64,000 bases of DNA from Xylona heveae TC161 (lineage: Eukaryota > Ascomycota > Xylonomycetes > Xylonales > Xylonaceae), in the NCBI RefSeq assembly GCF_001619985.1, contig NW_017264201.1:1054001-1118000 (forward strand), in the 5' to 3' direction. A program made the translations under genes and the position numbers. The notes beneath the pieces were generated by a model. That model saw only the letters and a program-made list of their open reading frames with translations, made no database searches and was not told the DNA's origin. Positions 1-10,201 of this stretch are shown piece after piece. Each line of letters opens with the position of its first letter. The first letter of the stretch is position 1.

Positions 1-1167
1 TTGATCTTGTTGCAATCGCGCAACCCTGTCTTCCGCCTCTTTCAACTTCTGTCCAGCGCTCTCTTCCTTTGTCTTAAGTATCTTCCCAAGATCGACAATT
101 TCTCTTTCCTTTCGAATGATTTTGACCATGGGTAGATCGAGCAGCTGCCACGTGTCGGGCCGTCGCAAGGGATTAACTTGAAGGCAGTCGCGGATGACTG
201 ATTGAAGTTCCTTGGAATAGATTGGTGGCAATGACTCGATCTTGCCGATTTTGATTTTTTGAACCAAGTCAAAATGTGTCTTGGCGTTGAACGGAGGTTC
301 TCGAGCACAAAGTTCATAAATGATGCATCCAAGTGACCATAAGTCGGAGTGGAGTGTGTATCGCTCTGCTGCACATATCTCGGGCGACATGTAGAACGGG
401 GTGCCAACATACGTGGATGCGAAATCATGCGAAGCAAGGATTTTGGAGAGACCAAAATCGCCGAGTTTGACCGAGTTGTTTTCGCCGAGAAAGACTGCAA
501 ATCGTTAGCTCCATCCAGTTTTTCTGCGAGTGCAAATGTCTTACCATTCTCTGGCTTGAGATCTCGATGGAGGATCATGATTTGCCCTGCTTTGCTTTTC
601 AATGCGGTGGGTTTTGAGCTACTCGGACCAAGGACGTTCTTTGCAACCTCGGGGGGATCAATGCCATAGTGGCATCGGTAGAGAGCCGTGACAAGCTGCG
701 TAAAGATACTCCAGACGAAGGGTTCCTCCGCAAATTGGTTATTTGCTTTGAGCGTCTTGATGACTCTGCCCAGATCGCCATTGCCGCAGTATTCCATGTA
801 CAGATGAAGGTCTTGACTGGATTTGAGATGCTCCCGGTGATAGTAGGCGACGATGTTCGGATGACGAAGAGAACTCAAAATGGAAAACTCTGCATGAAGC
901 TGTTCTCGCTCCTTCTGGGACATGCGTGTGTAGCTGATCTCTTTTCGGCAGAGGACCTGTGACGAAGTGTGAGTTGGGTCTTCGTTTTGGATTAAAGCTT
1001 GCTATAACATACGTAGCCATCCGTTTTTCGCTTGACCTTTCTGATGATCCCAAAAGAGCCATGGCCTTGCGAGAAGTCAATATCTGTTTCATTCATGTAT
1101 ATATATGCATACGGAAGCACCACTTACCGATTTTCTCGAGAATCTCATACTGATCGCTGTCACCCAT
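1..1167 (-). CDS. nimA: NIMA-family G2/M serine/threonine protein kinase, partial (3' end beyond window)
   Basis: Four exons read on the minus strand: 1167-1128, 1065-1013, 956-545 and 494-1, the last running off the window. They splice in frame to about 333 N-terminal residues. The start MGDSDQYEILEKIG leads straight into the kinase glycine loop (GHGSFGIIRKVKRKTDGY). Visible kinase landmarks are the catalytic loop HRDLKPEN, the magnesium-binding DFG in KLGDFGLSK, and the activation-segment end GTPFYMSPE. The reading past the kinase domain becomes charged and helical, as in NIMA. Family knowledge: NIMA drives mitotic entry, chromatin condensation and nuclear-pore opening in Aspergillus nidulans, and its C-terminal half carries coiled-coil and degradation signals; that part is not visible here. 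Introns lie at 1127-1066, 1012-957 and 544-495. It is divergent from the BTB gene, with 525 bp between the start codons. I am confident of the family; ortholog status follows from the close match to the NIMA start and loops. Confidence 0.93.
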
Positions 1168-1692
1168 GGTGACCTCTGAGCTTCCTTGTGCCTGGACAAG
1201 GAACCGACGTTACTCTTATCAATTTGCAGAGCAAGTATTGTCTATTCCATGAACAGACCAACTGAAAGGAGGTGGATTGATGAATTGAAGCTGTTAGGTT
1301 AGTAGCAAGTCGACTGTCGTGTTGCAAATACGGTAAGTTACGTTAACCAGATGAGATCAACAAGTGAGCCGAAAGTGAACGGGACCCCAGCTATTTTCAT
1401 GCCGCCTCGTTGACACGGCAACTACATCTATCCCGTCATAGCGAGAAAATTAAGTCACGTGCAGTTATCGATAAGACAAGCGAATCCGCCACTTGCCTGA
1501 CGACTTCAGAGAGCATGACTTACCTTACGTACATGGAGGAACATCATATGCCGGGTCAATTGACCAGCTATTACATTGTTTCGCTATCTTCAAGTCATAT
1601 TTTTATTCGGCATTATTGATTTATTTAATTTTTTCTGTTGAAATATTGCATTTGACTTTCGCTGCGGGTCAGCGTGTCAAAGTTCAGTCTAA
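1168..1692. promoter_or_regulatory. Divergent promoter region between nimA and the ankyrin/BTB gene
   Basis: These 525 bp separate two start codons pointing away from each other, so both promoters and both 5' leaders must lie here or overlap. I see no clear TATA box. The right end (1600-1660) is T/A-rich, which is usual just upstream of fungal start codons. No open reading frame here looks real. Confidence 0.6.
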
Positions 1693-3978
1693 ATGGTCCT
1701 CAAGAAATATGAATTAGAGGCCACTCTCCATGCGGAGAAACGCGAGATTTCCAATGGCCGATTAAAAGATGAGAATCCGCTCGATGTCAGCAAAGGGTTC
1801 CAGGAAATGTGTGGAGCTTGTCGGCGTGGAGACCTCAAGCGCTGCCAAGAACTCATCACAGATGGTGTAAATATAAATGCGAGGGATGAATATGATTATT
1901 CCCCCCTAATTCTCGTAAGTGCGGGCCATAATGCCGTATTTTCTGTAATGTTTGCACCATTTTGCAGCACCGTCTGTAAGGCAGTCAGATGCCCATCACG
2001 CAGGTCGAGAAACGATGCTATCATTGAGCGGGGGAGCTGAGGAAAGATTCATCCAATGACAATCGCAGACTGCGGGGTTTAGGATGCTTATCCGACCTCC
2101 AAGACCCTTCGTCAAATATCTACATCAATATGTGACTTTCGATCTCAATTCTGACTTTGTGTGCCCAGGCAAGTCTCTGCGGTCATTATGAAGTTGTGCA
2201 GCTGCTTCTGGAATCTGGCGCTTTATGCGAGCGAGATACATTTCAAGGCGAGCGATGTCTCTACAATGCATTAAACGATCGGATACGAAATCTGTTACTC
2301 AAATACGATTATTCCAAGTCCACGGATCCATTGCAGCCATTGGCCTCCCATATCACGTCGCTCTTGATCAGAACTCACCCAAAGACGTCTGACATCACAC
2401 TAAGCACATCAGGCGGTGCGCTCAATCTTCATAAGTTCATCTTGTCCGCGCGCTCCCCATATTTCAGGAACAAGCTTGCAAGTACACCTGAATCGAATGG
2501 CTGGAAGCTGTCTAGTGCTATCCCTCCGCTTGCGTTTGATATCGTGATTCGATATCTTTATCTCGGAGAGATTCCGCTGGATCTGAGTGGCATTTGTGAA
2601 AGCGATGAGGAAGAGAAGACACTGGTGGCAGGAATCGACAAGCTAAGCAAGCAACTTGGGCTTGAAACCTTGTTGGATAACATCTTGGGCGGTGGAGACA
2701 GGCGTCTGGCTCGCCAACGCCGTACGGAGGAAGTGACCCGAGGACGTGACCAGCTTGAAGAGTGGTTCAGAGAACACGTGCTCAAGCACAAGGTGGTCAC
2801 CAATACCAGAAACGCAGATGATGTCCGTTGGGATCGCGACAATGCCATATTTGCAGATGTTCTTCTTCGAGCAGACGCCGATGTCGATACCGATGAAGAA
2901 GAGCTTGACGGGAATATCGAAAGTGTTGGCCCAGAACAAAAGGTTCGGACCACCGATGGCCCACTGAATGGCATTCCTGTGGGTCCCGTAAGGGACCCTT
3001 CGCCACCACCGGAGCACCATTCATATCCGCGAACATCGACTCTATTTCCCGTTCATCGTGCGATGCTTCTCAGATCTGACTTCTTTTCTGCAATGTTTTC
3101 GTCCACATTTCGGGAGGCACAAGATACGTCCCATCTGCAGATAATACCAATCGACTGCTCACCGGAGGTATTAGAGATTGTATTATATTTTATTTATACG
3201 GAAAAGGCCGAGTTCCCCCTGGATTTAGCAATCGATGTGCTTTTTGCAGCGGACCAACTTTTCCTCGAGAAGCTCAAGGTCAAAGCAGCAACAGTTATCA
3301 GCACACTCGGAAACGGAACAATGACCGTTGTTGAGTCTGATAATCCCCGAGGGATGTCGAACGAGACCGAGCCAGAAATTGACATCTACGATGTGATTCG
3401 GGCAGGGTGGCTGACCCGTGTCCATCGGTTGGAAGAGTTTGCCGCCAGATATTTAGCATATAGGCTAGAGTACTACATCGACGAGGAGGAATTCGCAGAG
3501 CTTATCCGCGAAAGTGCAGCGCGAATCAAAGCGAGACAGGAGACGGACAGTATCGAATTGTTGGATGAGTATGTCTATTTGCATGTTTGGTATTTTGGAT
3601 GATGGGTTACTGACTTTGTGTTTCAGTATTCGATACTATCTTTCTGAACGTTTCAGACTACGATTTGAAGACTCTGGAATTGACGAGATGATTGATGCAA
3701 CGGCTGGCGATGAATCGGATCTGGTTGCGGCCCAGAACCCTGACTTCAAATTGCCCGATGACGAAGGGGTAGACCTCAAGGGCCCAGATGATACCTCTCA
3801 AGAACCAAAGAAGCCAGATCTCACTTCTGAAGGGGCCAATGCCTTTGATTTCAGTGGCGTTTTGAGGACGCTCGATGGGCAGGTCACTGGGGATGAATTT
3901 TCGACAGATGCTCAGAATTACCGTATCCTACTTGGTAAGATTGATACACTGTTGGAAAGACTGAAACTTGATGCTTGA
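1693..3978 (+). CDS. Ankyrin-repeat protein with two BTB/POZ domains (Btb3/ABTB1-like, likely Cullin-3 adaptor)
   Basis: Three exons, 1693-1914, 2169-3568 and 3627-3978, join in frame to 657 residues. The first intron (254 nt) starts GTAAGT and ends CCCAG; the join restores the ankyrin reading SPLILASLCGHYEVVQLLLE. A short ankyrin region (about residues 35-110) is followed by BTB 1 (about 143-240, with DITLSTSGGALNLHKFILSA) and BTB 2 (about 298-450). BTB 2 is split by an acidic insert of about 50 residues between FADVLLRADADV and LFPVHRAMLLRSDFF. The C-terminal tail (about 570-657) is acidic and then helical. Family knowledge: fission yeast Btb proteins and animal ABTB1/BPOZ proteins have this layout and bring substrates to Cullin-3 ubiquitin ligases. 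That role is inferred for this protein. It is divergent from nimA. Confidence 0.9.
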
Positions 3979-6070
3979 AACAAGTATTGTAGAGAGTATT
4001 TGATCATTCTCCTCATTGTGGCTCTCGGGACCACTTTGTGGATCAATTTGTCCGTACATAGGTCATTCTAGAATATAGATTTTCAAGCAAGAGTCTTATT
4101 TTCATTCCCAAAAACTTGAGCATACTCTTATCAAGATCTCTTGGCCGAAGAATTAATGATCTCACCATGTCAAGAGATGAAGAAATGGACGAACAAGAAT
4201 GAAAGAAAGGCCGAACGGACGATGTTCCAGTCGTTGTGTGGTATGGTTATTTGCGTTTGGTGCGAGGGGTGGGAGTGCCTTCAGATTCATCCGTAAGCGA
4301 AGGAACCTCTGGATGCTCCGTAAAGTGCAAGTCCTGAGGGACCACTAGAGTTGGTTTAACCGGAACAGCGGGTTTCCCAGTACAGAGCCACGATAAGGCA
4401 TAACTGTATCCACACGCGCATAAACTACAACAACTTTAAACATGTGTCAAGGTATAAGTAACGAGGGTGGCCGAGTCAGTATTGCTCATCTTTTCCGATT
4501 CAGTTTACTAAGATGGGAAACAGCGGAGAAGTGTTAGGGTTCTGGCCATGTGTAAAGTTTATTCAGTCCAATGCATCATCTCGTTGGTCCAGCGATCGAC
4601 GGAAGCTCAGATCTATAGTATTGGTACTTTAAACGTACCATGTTTCGAGTGTTAGATAAAGTATCGATACCTTGTGTATTCGATCGCCAAGCAATTGGGC
4701 CCGTGTGTAAGCTATCGCTCAGTGGGCCCGTGACGGCATCGCGTATCATGGGCCGCATGAGCAGTTCAGAATTCCAAAAAGGATATTCTTATTTGTGTGG
4801 TCAGCTTATCACAACATGGCATTCTACTAGTAATGATCAAGAACGACTGTCTTACCAGTGTATCTTACGGTCCTCTGCGCGAAATACCTTACGGAGTAAG
4901 CCTGCCCCTTCTCCTCGCCGTCATCCCGTATCTTTAGCTTCGAGAGCGGGTGGAACCTTGAGTCGGACGGGAAAAGCCTATTTTGCTTCCCCTCGGTTCC
5001 AGCCACTCCTCGGCAACTTCACCTGGGCCCACGTTCGTCTCTACCCTAGCGGGTCCGGTCGTCTTACCAGCGCATTCACCGTACATTTTAGCTGGCAATG
5101 CCCATGCCATTAATAATGATAGCTCATGAGATGATGATGATGGTAATGCGCTGGCCTGGTCTCATTTACTATAGGCCATTATTGTTCATTTCAAATAGTA
5201 ATGGTCATTTTCCACGAGGCATCATAGGGAAAAGGGGGGTTTTAGGCCTTGAATGACTCGCAGACGGTGCTGTTAGCTAATACGAATGCACGTCCATGCA
5301 CCGGCAAAGTGACCTTGACACCGACTCAATAGATAATAATAATCAGCGCGCATGCACAGCAAGCAAAGAGTCCTTGGCGGCTTGCAGGTACTTGAGTGGC
5401 TGGCTCTCTAAGCGCCTTGAGCTTTTCTTGTCCTTCTTCATTCAGCCCAAGCCCCGTTTCCCTGCTCGCGGACAGATCGGCACACCCGAAGTAGCCCTGT
5501 AGACCATAGTCGCTTCTCTCATTCACCTCTTCAACATCGCTCACCGATCTCCTCTCGTTGTCTCCTTAGAACAGACCACATTACAGGCTGTATCTATTCA
5601 TTCTTTGTCCTCTTGAACCTAATCCTTTCGTTCCGATAATTTTCTCACTTGGCCTTCACTCACACTTTACCCATCAATTTGTCAAGCCACGATGGATGCT
5701 CTCACACCTTGAATCTTTCGGCGATTCGTGACGTGCTGCCGCCGCTTACCTCACTGAGGGTGGGCCGAGCACATACCCGCTCCTTTCAACTCTCTGTGCT
5801 CTATCAATCTGCTGCAGCGCTCGCGACACGATATTGTCCATCGTCCGCTGTGGTCGTCTTCGCCAAGCTCTTTGAGCTTTGTTGAGGCCATTCGAGCCGG
5901 TGAAGGCAGCTTCCAAAAGTCGCCCAACGCTCTCTCGCACTGACAGCGAGGACAGGTGGTTGAATGTAGACCGGAAATCGACAAAGCTAAGAAAAGAAAT
6001 CCTCAGATAGGCTTGCGTATTACCCGATAGACCTCCAACTTCCTTTGGCTCAGGCCAAATATCTGGCTGA
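3979..6070. other. Intergenic region and leader of the TRP-like gene
   Basis: The left part should hold the BTB gene's 3' UTR. A possible small minus-strand exon at 4248-4425 is described separately. From 4570 to 5500 I see no convincing coding sequence. One TACGGAGTA copy lies at 4890-4898. The stretch 5500-6070 is pyrimidine-rich with a fairly even base use, consistent with promoter and 5' leader of the membrane-protein gene starting at 6071. Several short reading frames occur there but none shows family resemblance. Confidence 0.6.
4248..4425 (-). CDS. Possible terminal exon of a small unrecognised protein
   Basis: A minus-strand frame ends at TAA near 4248 and reads about 58 codons without a stop. 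It begins with a cysteine-containing hydrophobic stretch (CACGYSYALSWLCTG) and ends in an acidic, then basic tail (PRTKRK). The composition looks more protein-like than its neighbours. A candidate start ATG with a purine at -3 lies near 4490 in a short frame (MSNTDSATLV...), but the only intron that would join them would be under 45 nt with a weak donor, so I could not build a complete model. It could be a small membrane protein or chance. No family recognised. Confidence 0.2.
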
Positions 6071-8833
6071 ATGGCATCCCGACGGACTTCTGGCGTCCTA
6101 TGCGCCAAGTTCTTATCATTTTTCCTCGTCCTTCTCATGCTGCATCGACCGGTCCTTGCTGCGAGTGATACGAGATATGTCCAAACCGTCGATGATTCTG
6201 GCAATACGGTCTACCTTGATGATGCGAGGCGGCCGGCTCTCTACACGGGCGATTATGGTGACTGTTTGGGAGACAGTCTCATTAACGTGACTCGATTCGA
6301 TGCTGCCTACTATAAAGATAACATGACTGTCGTATTTCACCTCCGAGGAAATACCAATGTCAAGAATGAGTCTCTCATGAGTAAGTACCTAAACCACCAT
6401 TTTATAATCATAGACGTGTGCTAACATTGGTCCAGTGTATATTGGCGTGTTCGCATACGGCGAGAGCCGATTTACCTTGACATTCAATCCCTGTGATGCT
6501 AATATCGCCAGGTGCGATCTTTTTCGCCTAATTTATAAAGTATCTCGCAGTAACTAACAATCTTCAGTCTTTGTCCTATGAATGCTAGCGTTCCAATTGA
6601 AGCCAGCGGTATCATTCCAGTTTCGCCGTCAGACGTTGCAGGCATTCCTTGTACGTGCAATCTCTATGGATAAAATGACAGACGATTTTACTCACATGCA
6701 GTAGCCATCGCTCTCACCATACCGGATTTTGAAGGGCAAGCTCTGCTTCGCATCTTTGCAAATTCGACAGAATCGGAGGTGGGCTGCTATTCTGCAGTCG
6801 TCACAAATGGCGCGACCTTTTCTCATCCCAGCGCTGTGGGCACTGTGATGGGTATCTTTACTTTGATTGCCATTGTTGCCTCCTTTGCAACTGCCGCATA
6901 CGGAGACGACATCCCAACAATGCGGAAACATTATGCTCATTCCCTTTCCGTTTTTGTCGTCTTCGCTGTTCTTCATCATGTGTTTTTCACTGGTGCCTTA
7001 TCGGTCAATTGGCCCAGTGTGCTGCCGGCTTGGTGGAGCAATTTTGCGTGGGCGGGCGGCATGATCTATTCAAACCATATGCAAAATGCGGTTGAGAAAT
7101 TGACCGGTTCGAACCTCGGCAGCACACTCTCAGTTGGAGCAGCCGGCGCTGGCTACACAACCAACGACGTTGGCGGTGGTTACTCCATCCGTGAAATCTA
7201 TGGGCGGTCTCTTTCCAATATTTACCGGCGCGCGACGCACAACGAAACCGAGCGTTCATGGTACGGAGATGCGGTTCGTGAGGGTCTTCCCCTTCCTGGC
7301 AATTATTCTGGGTTCGCCGGGACTTTGGCACCAGAGAACATCCCGGCCTCAAATGCGTTCATAACTGGGTTTCTCTGGTTCCTCGTGCTCATTGCGGTCA
7401 TAGCGGCAGCATTTGCAAGCTTTCGGTGGTTGTTGGAGGCGCTAACGGCTATCAAGCTCGTGAGAAAGGATCGACTAGGCACTTACAAGCGACACTGGAT
7501 TGAATTTACTGTCGCTGCCGTTTTGCGAGCCTTCTTTATTGGCTTCTTCATGATGATGTTCCTGACGATGTTCCAATTCACCTACAGAGGCTCCCCTGGC
7601 GTCACCGCCATTGCAGCCATTCTCTTCGTCATCTATTTTGTCGGAATGTTCGCCATTGCGGTATTCGCGATATATTATCGGCTCCGCCGTGGCAACTACC
7701 ACGCAGGTCCCGATAGACTCAATTTTGAAAGAAAGCGGGTCTGGAAGATTATTCCTTGGTATGGCGTCAGCCTGAAAAATGGCAAAGAGACGGAGAACTC
7801 TCATAAAGTATTTGCCGGGTCGATACCGTGGTGGAGCGTTCAACAAGTGAAGGGCGAGTCACAAGGCACCGACATACATCATGATGAAGATTATATCAGA
7901 AAATTTGGCTGGCTTGCATCTCGGTTTCGGAGGACAAGGTGGTGGTTCTTTGCTGCCTGGCTCCTCTACGAATTTGTGCGGGCGTGCTTTTATGGGGGAG
8001 CTGCTGGGCACCCGATGGTACAAGTTTTCGGCTTGCTGGCAGTCGAGACCATCGCACTGATTGCTATTATCACGTTGCGGCCATTTGAGGCAACGCGCTT
8101 GAACGCACTCATGGTTTACTTCTTGGGCTTCAGCAAGGTTCTCACTGTCGCGCTGTCCGCGGCTTTTGACATACGCTTCAATCTCGGCCGCATTACCACG
8201 ACTGCCATTGGTATTGTCATCATCGTCATCCAGGGGATCTTGGTTGTTCTTTTACTCATCTCCATTGCCGTTGGGGCTTTCTCCAGCTCCATGTCCCTCT
8301 CCAGAAATCGAGCTACCTTCAAGCCCAAGAGCTGGACACCTCTGCGCGAGAAATACTTCAAACACATCAACAAAGCCGCCGATGACCTTCCTCCTCCTCC
8401 TCCTCCGCCGCCACCACCAGAGGAGCCAAAGGAACCTTACTTCAACGTCACTTCATTCCGTCGATGTCCTAAGATTGAAGATGAGGAGGACGATGTCATC
8501 GCGAGTTTCCCTGAAGATCCTACGTCCCTGGAATCTTCTCAACCCCCCAAGACCCGGCCTAGTCGCTCACATAGTCTTCAGAGTCAGCGCTCATTCACTA
8601 CAGTCCCTTACGGTGGACGTGTCCATCGTGCAAGTTGGAGCTCAAGAGATTTTATCGCTTGGCAAGAAGGAAATCGTCACCGCTCCTCTTCCACGCGAAT
8701 CGCAAGTCCACCTATCACCATGCATCCGCTAGAGCGAGTCAGGTCAATCGACAGCGACGAGATTGAAAAGCCTCCTGCACAAGAGACGAAAGCAGTTGTC
8801 AATGAGAAGAACCTGGCCGATAACGCAACGTAG
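6071..8833 (+). CDS. TRP-like / flavin-carrier (FLC) family polytopic membrane protein
   Basis: Four exons, 6071-6380, 6436-6511, 6568-6650 and 6702-8833, join to 866 residues. The N-terminus is a signal peptide (hydrophobic FLSFFLVLLMLHRPVLA), followed by an extracytoplasmic ML-like lipid-binding domain with N-glycosylation sequons and paired cysteines (about residues 30-200). About nine transmembrane helices follow, for example around VGTVMGIFTLIAIVASF, FTVAAVLRAFFIGFFMM and TTAIGIVIIVIQGILVV. The cytoplasmic tail has a ten-proline run, acidic patches and a basic serine/arginine-rich stretch. Family knowledge: yeast Flc1-3 and related fungal TRP-like proteins of this layout act in the ER and plasma membrane in calcium handling, wall integrity and FAD transport into the ER. 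Which subfamily member this is cannot be decided by eye. Introns are 55, 56 and 51 nt, all GT-AG. Confidence 0.93.
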
Positions 8834-9793
8834 TATTCTTGTCATGGAGCTTCTCGTCTTCCCCCTCCCTTTTCTATATTGCAAGTTTATGATGTTACGA
8901 ACTCTCAATCCCCATTTGCATTACTACCCAAAATTTTACTTTTATTCTAATTCTATGCGGCAGAACCTGAACAACACTGAAAGATCCCTAATGAGAAATG
9001 TTGGTCGCTCTACCAGGAGCATAACCCATCATGTGCTTCGTCGGCAGCACTTTTTCGAAACTGATAATACGTTGTTCCTCTTGCCCGCTTTAATCTCAGC
9101 TCCCTTAGTCCTCTACACTGTGCTTCACCCTCAGCCCCGTCTCACACACGCTTTTTGTGTGCATTCTCAATTTTATTATTCTCTACTAGCTGTCTTCACT
9201 TCTCAGAGGAGCTTCTATCATCTATCAATATTCAGGGCTGACTTGCATTTGTGGCGTTCATTCTTACTTGAGATTTTTCCGTCGTCACATTGTTTCTATT
9301 CTCGATATCCATTCCTTTTATATTCTACTATTCGTCTTCCTGTGATCTCACTTACCAGCACTCCACTTTGGGGCTAACATTTCATACATTATTTCATATC
9401 TACACACGCTTAAAGAATGCGAATGAAGCACGAATCTCCACTTGGATGCGTGTCTTACCGATTTCGTTATCCCAGAAATAAAAAGAAATGGCCCGCGAAG
9501 CAGCCTAATAAATATGTATAATAAATACAGTAAGCTTCCACGGATTAGTGATCATTCTGTACATTTGAAGTGAACATTCTCAGATTGCAAAACGATTGGA
9601 TTATTGCAGAACCGAAAGGTCATCAAGGAGCAAAAACAAACTTATCCAGTCCGCCTCAAGCCAAAACTGACTGCTCTTTTCACAGCGCGTTGGACAGTAA
9701 AAGAGGTCGTAAATTATGCTCGCTTGTAGACCAACCGTGGCTAGTTAAGTTTTCACACTTCATCTCGTCACTAAGGCATTATTGCAGGACGGG
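8834..9793. other. 3' flank of the TRP-like gene
   Basis: The region is T/C-rich up to about 9400, then more A-rich, with candidate poly(A) signals near 9478-9525 (AATAAA-like strings, for example at 9520-9530). This suggests a 3' UTR of a few hundred nucleotides. I see no gene. Confidence 0.5.
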
Positions 9794-10201
9794 TTATTGA
9801 GGTCTTGTTTCTTTGTGCTCGGTCCAAAATGTCTGATTATCAGATCATCTTCCTTAACGGGATCAAGGTAACACCACGCCTCATACTTGGTCAAGTACGT
9901 GGGAGAAGCAGGCGGGCAAGAGTCGATTTTGCATCATAAATCGCTCCTCCTCAATGAATATTTGCCGCAGCGTTCTAGCCCTGCTTGCTGAAATCATATC
10001 CCGCAAAGTATCCTGGCGGTATTGAGCCGTTGTATTTGGTGCATACTTAATGCGGATTCGTCTCCAGGATGCAATATGTTCCGAAAAATAGTCCCATTGT
10101 GGAATGAACCTTCTTCTTCCTCGTCGTGATCCGCTTCCGGGCCCGCCCGCATTGTCGTCATTTTGGAACAGCAACAACTGATACAAGGATAATGTGGGCA
10201 T
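9794..10201 (-). CDS. Weak hypothetical protein (two-exon model)
   Basis: Two minus-strand exons, 10201-9887 and 9832-9794, join in frame through a 54-nt GTATGA...CAG intron to give 117 residues. The sequence is arginine-rich and helical in the middle (for example TLRDMISASRARTLRQIF) with a glycine/arginine-rich segment near residue 25. I do not recognise a family, there is no signal peptide or membrane helix, and codon use gives no strong support. It stands alone in an otherwise gene-poor stretch. It may be a small lineage-specific gene, an untranslated transcript, or chance. Confidence 0.22.
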
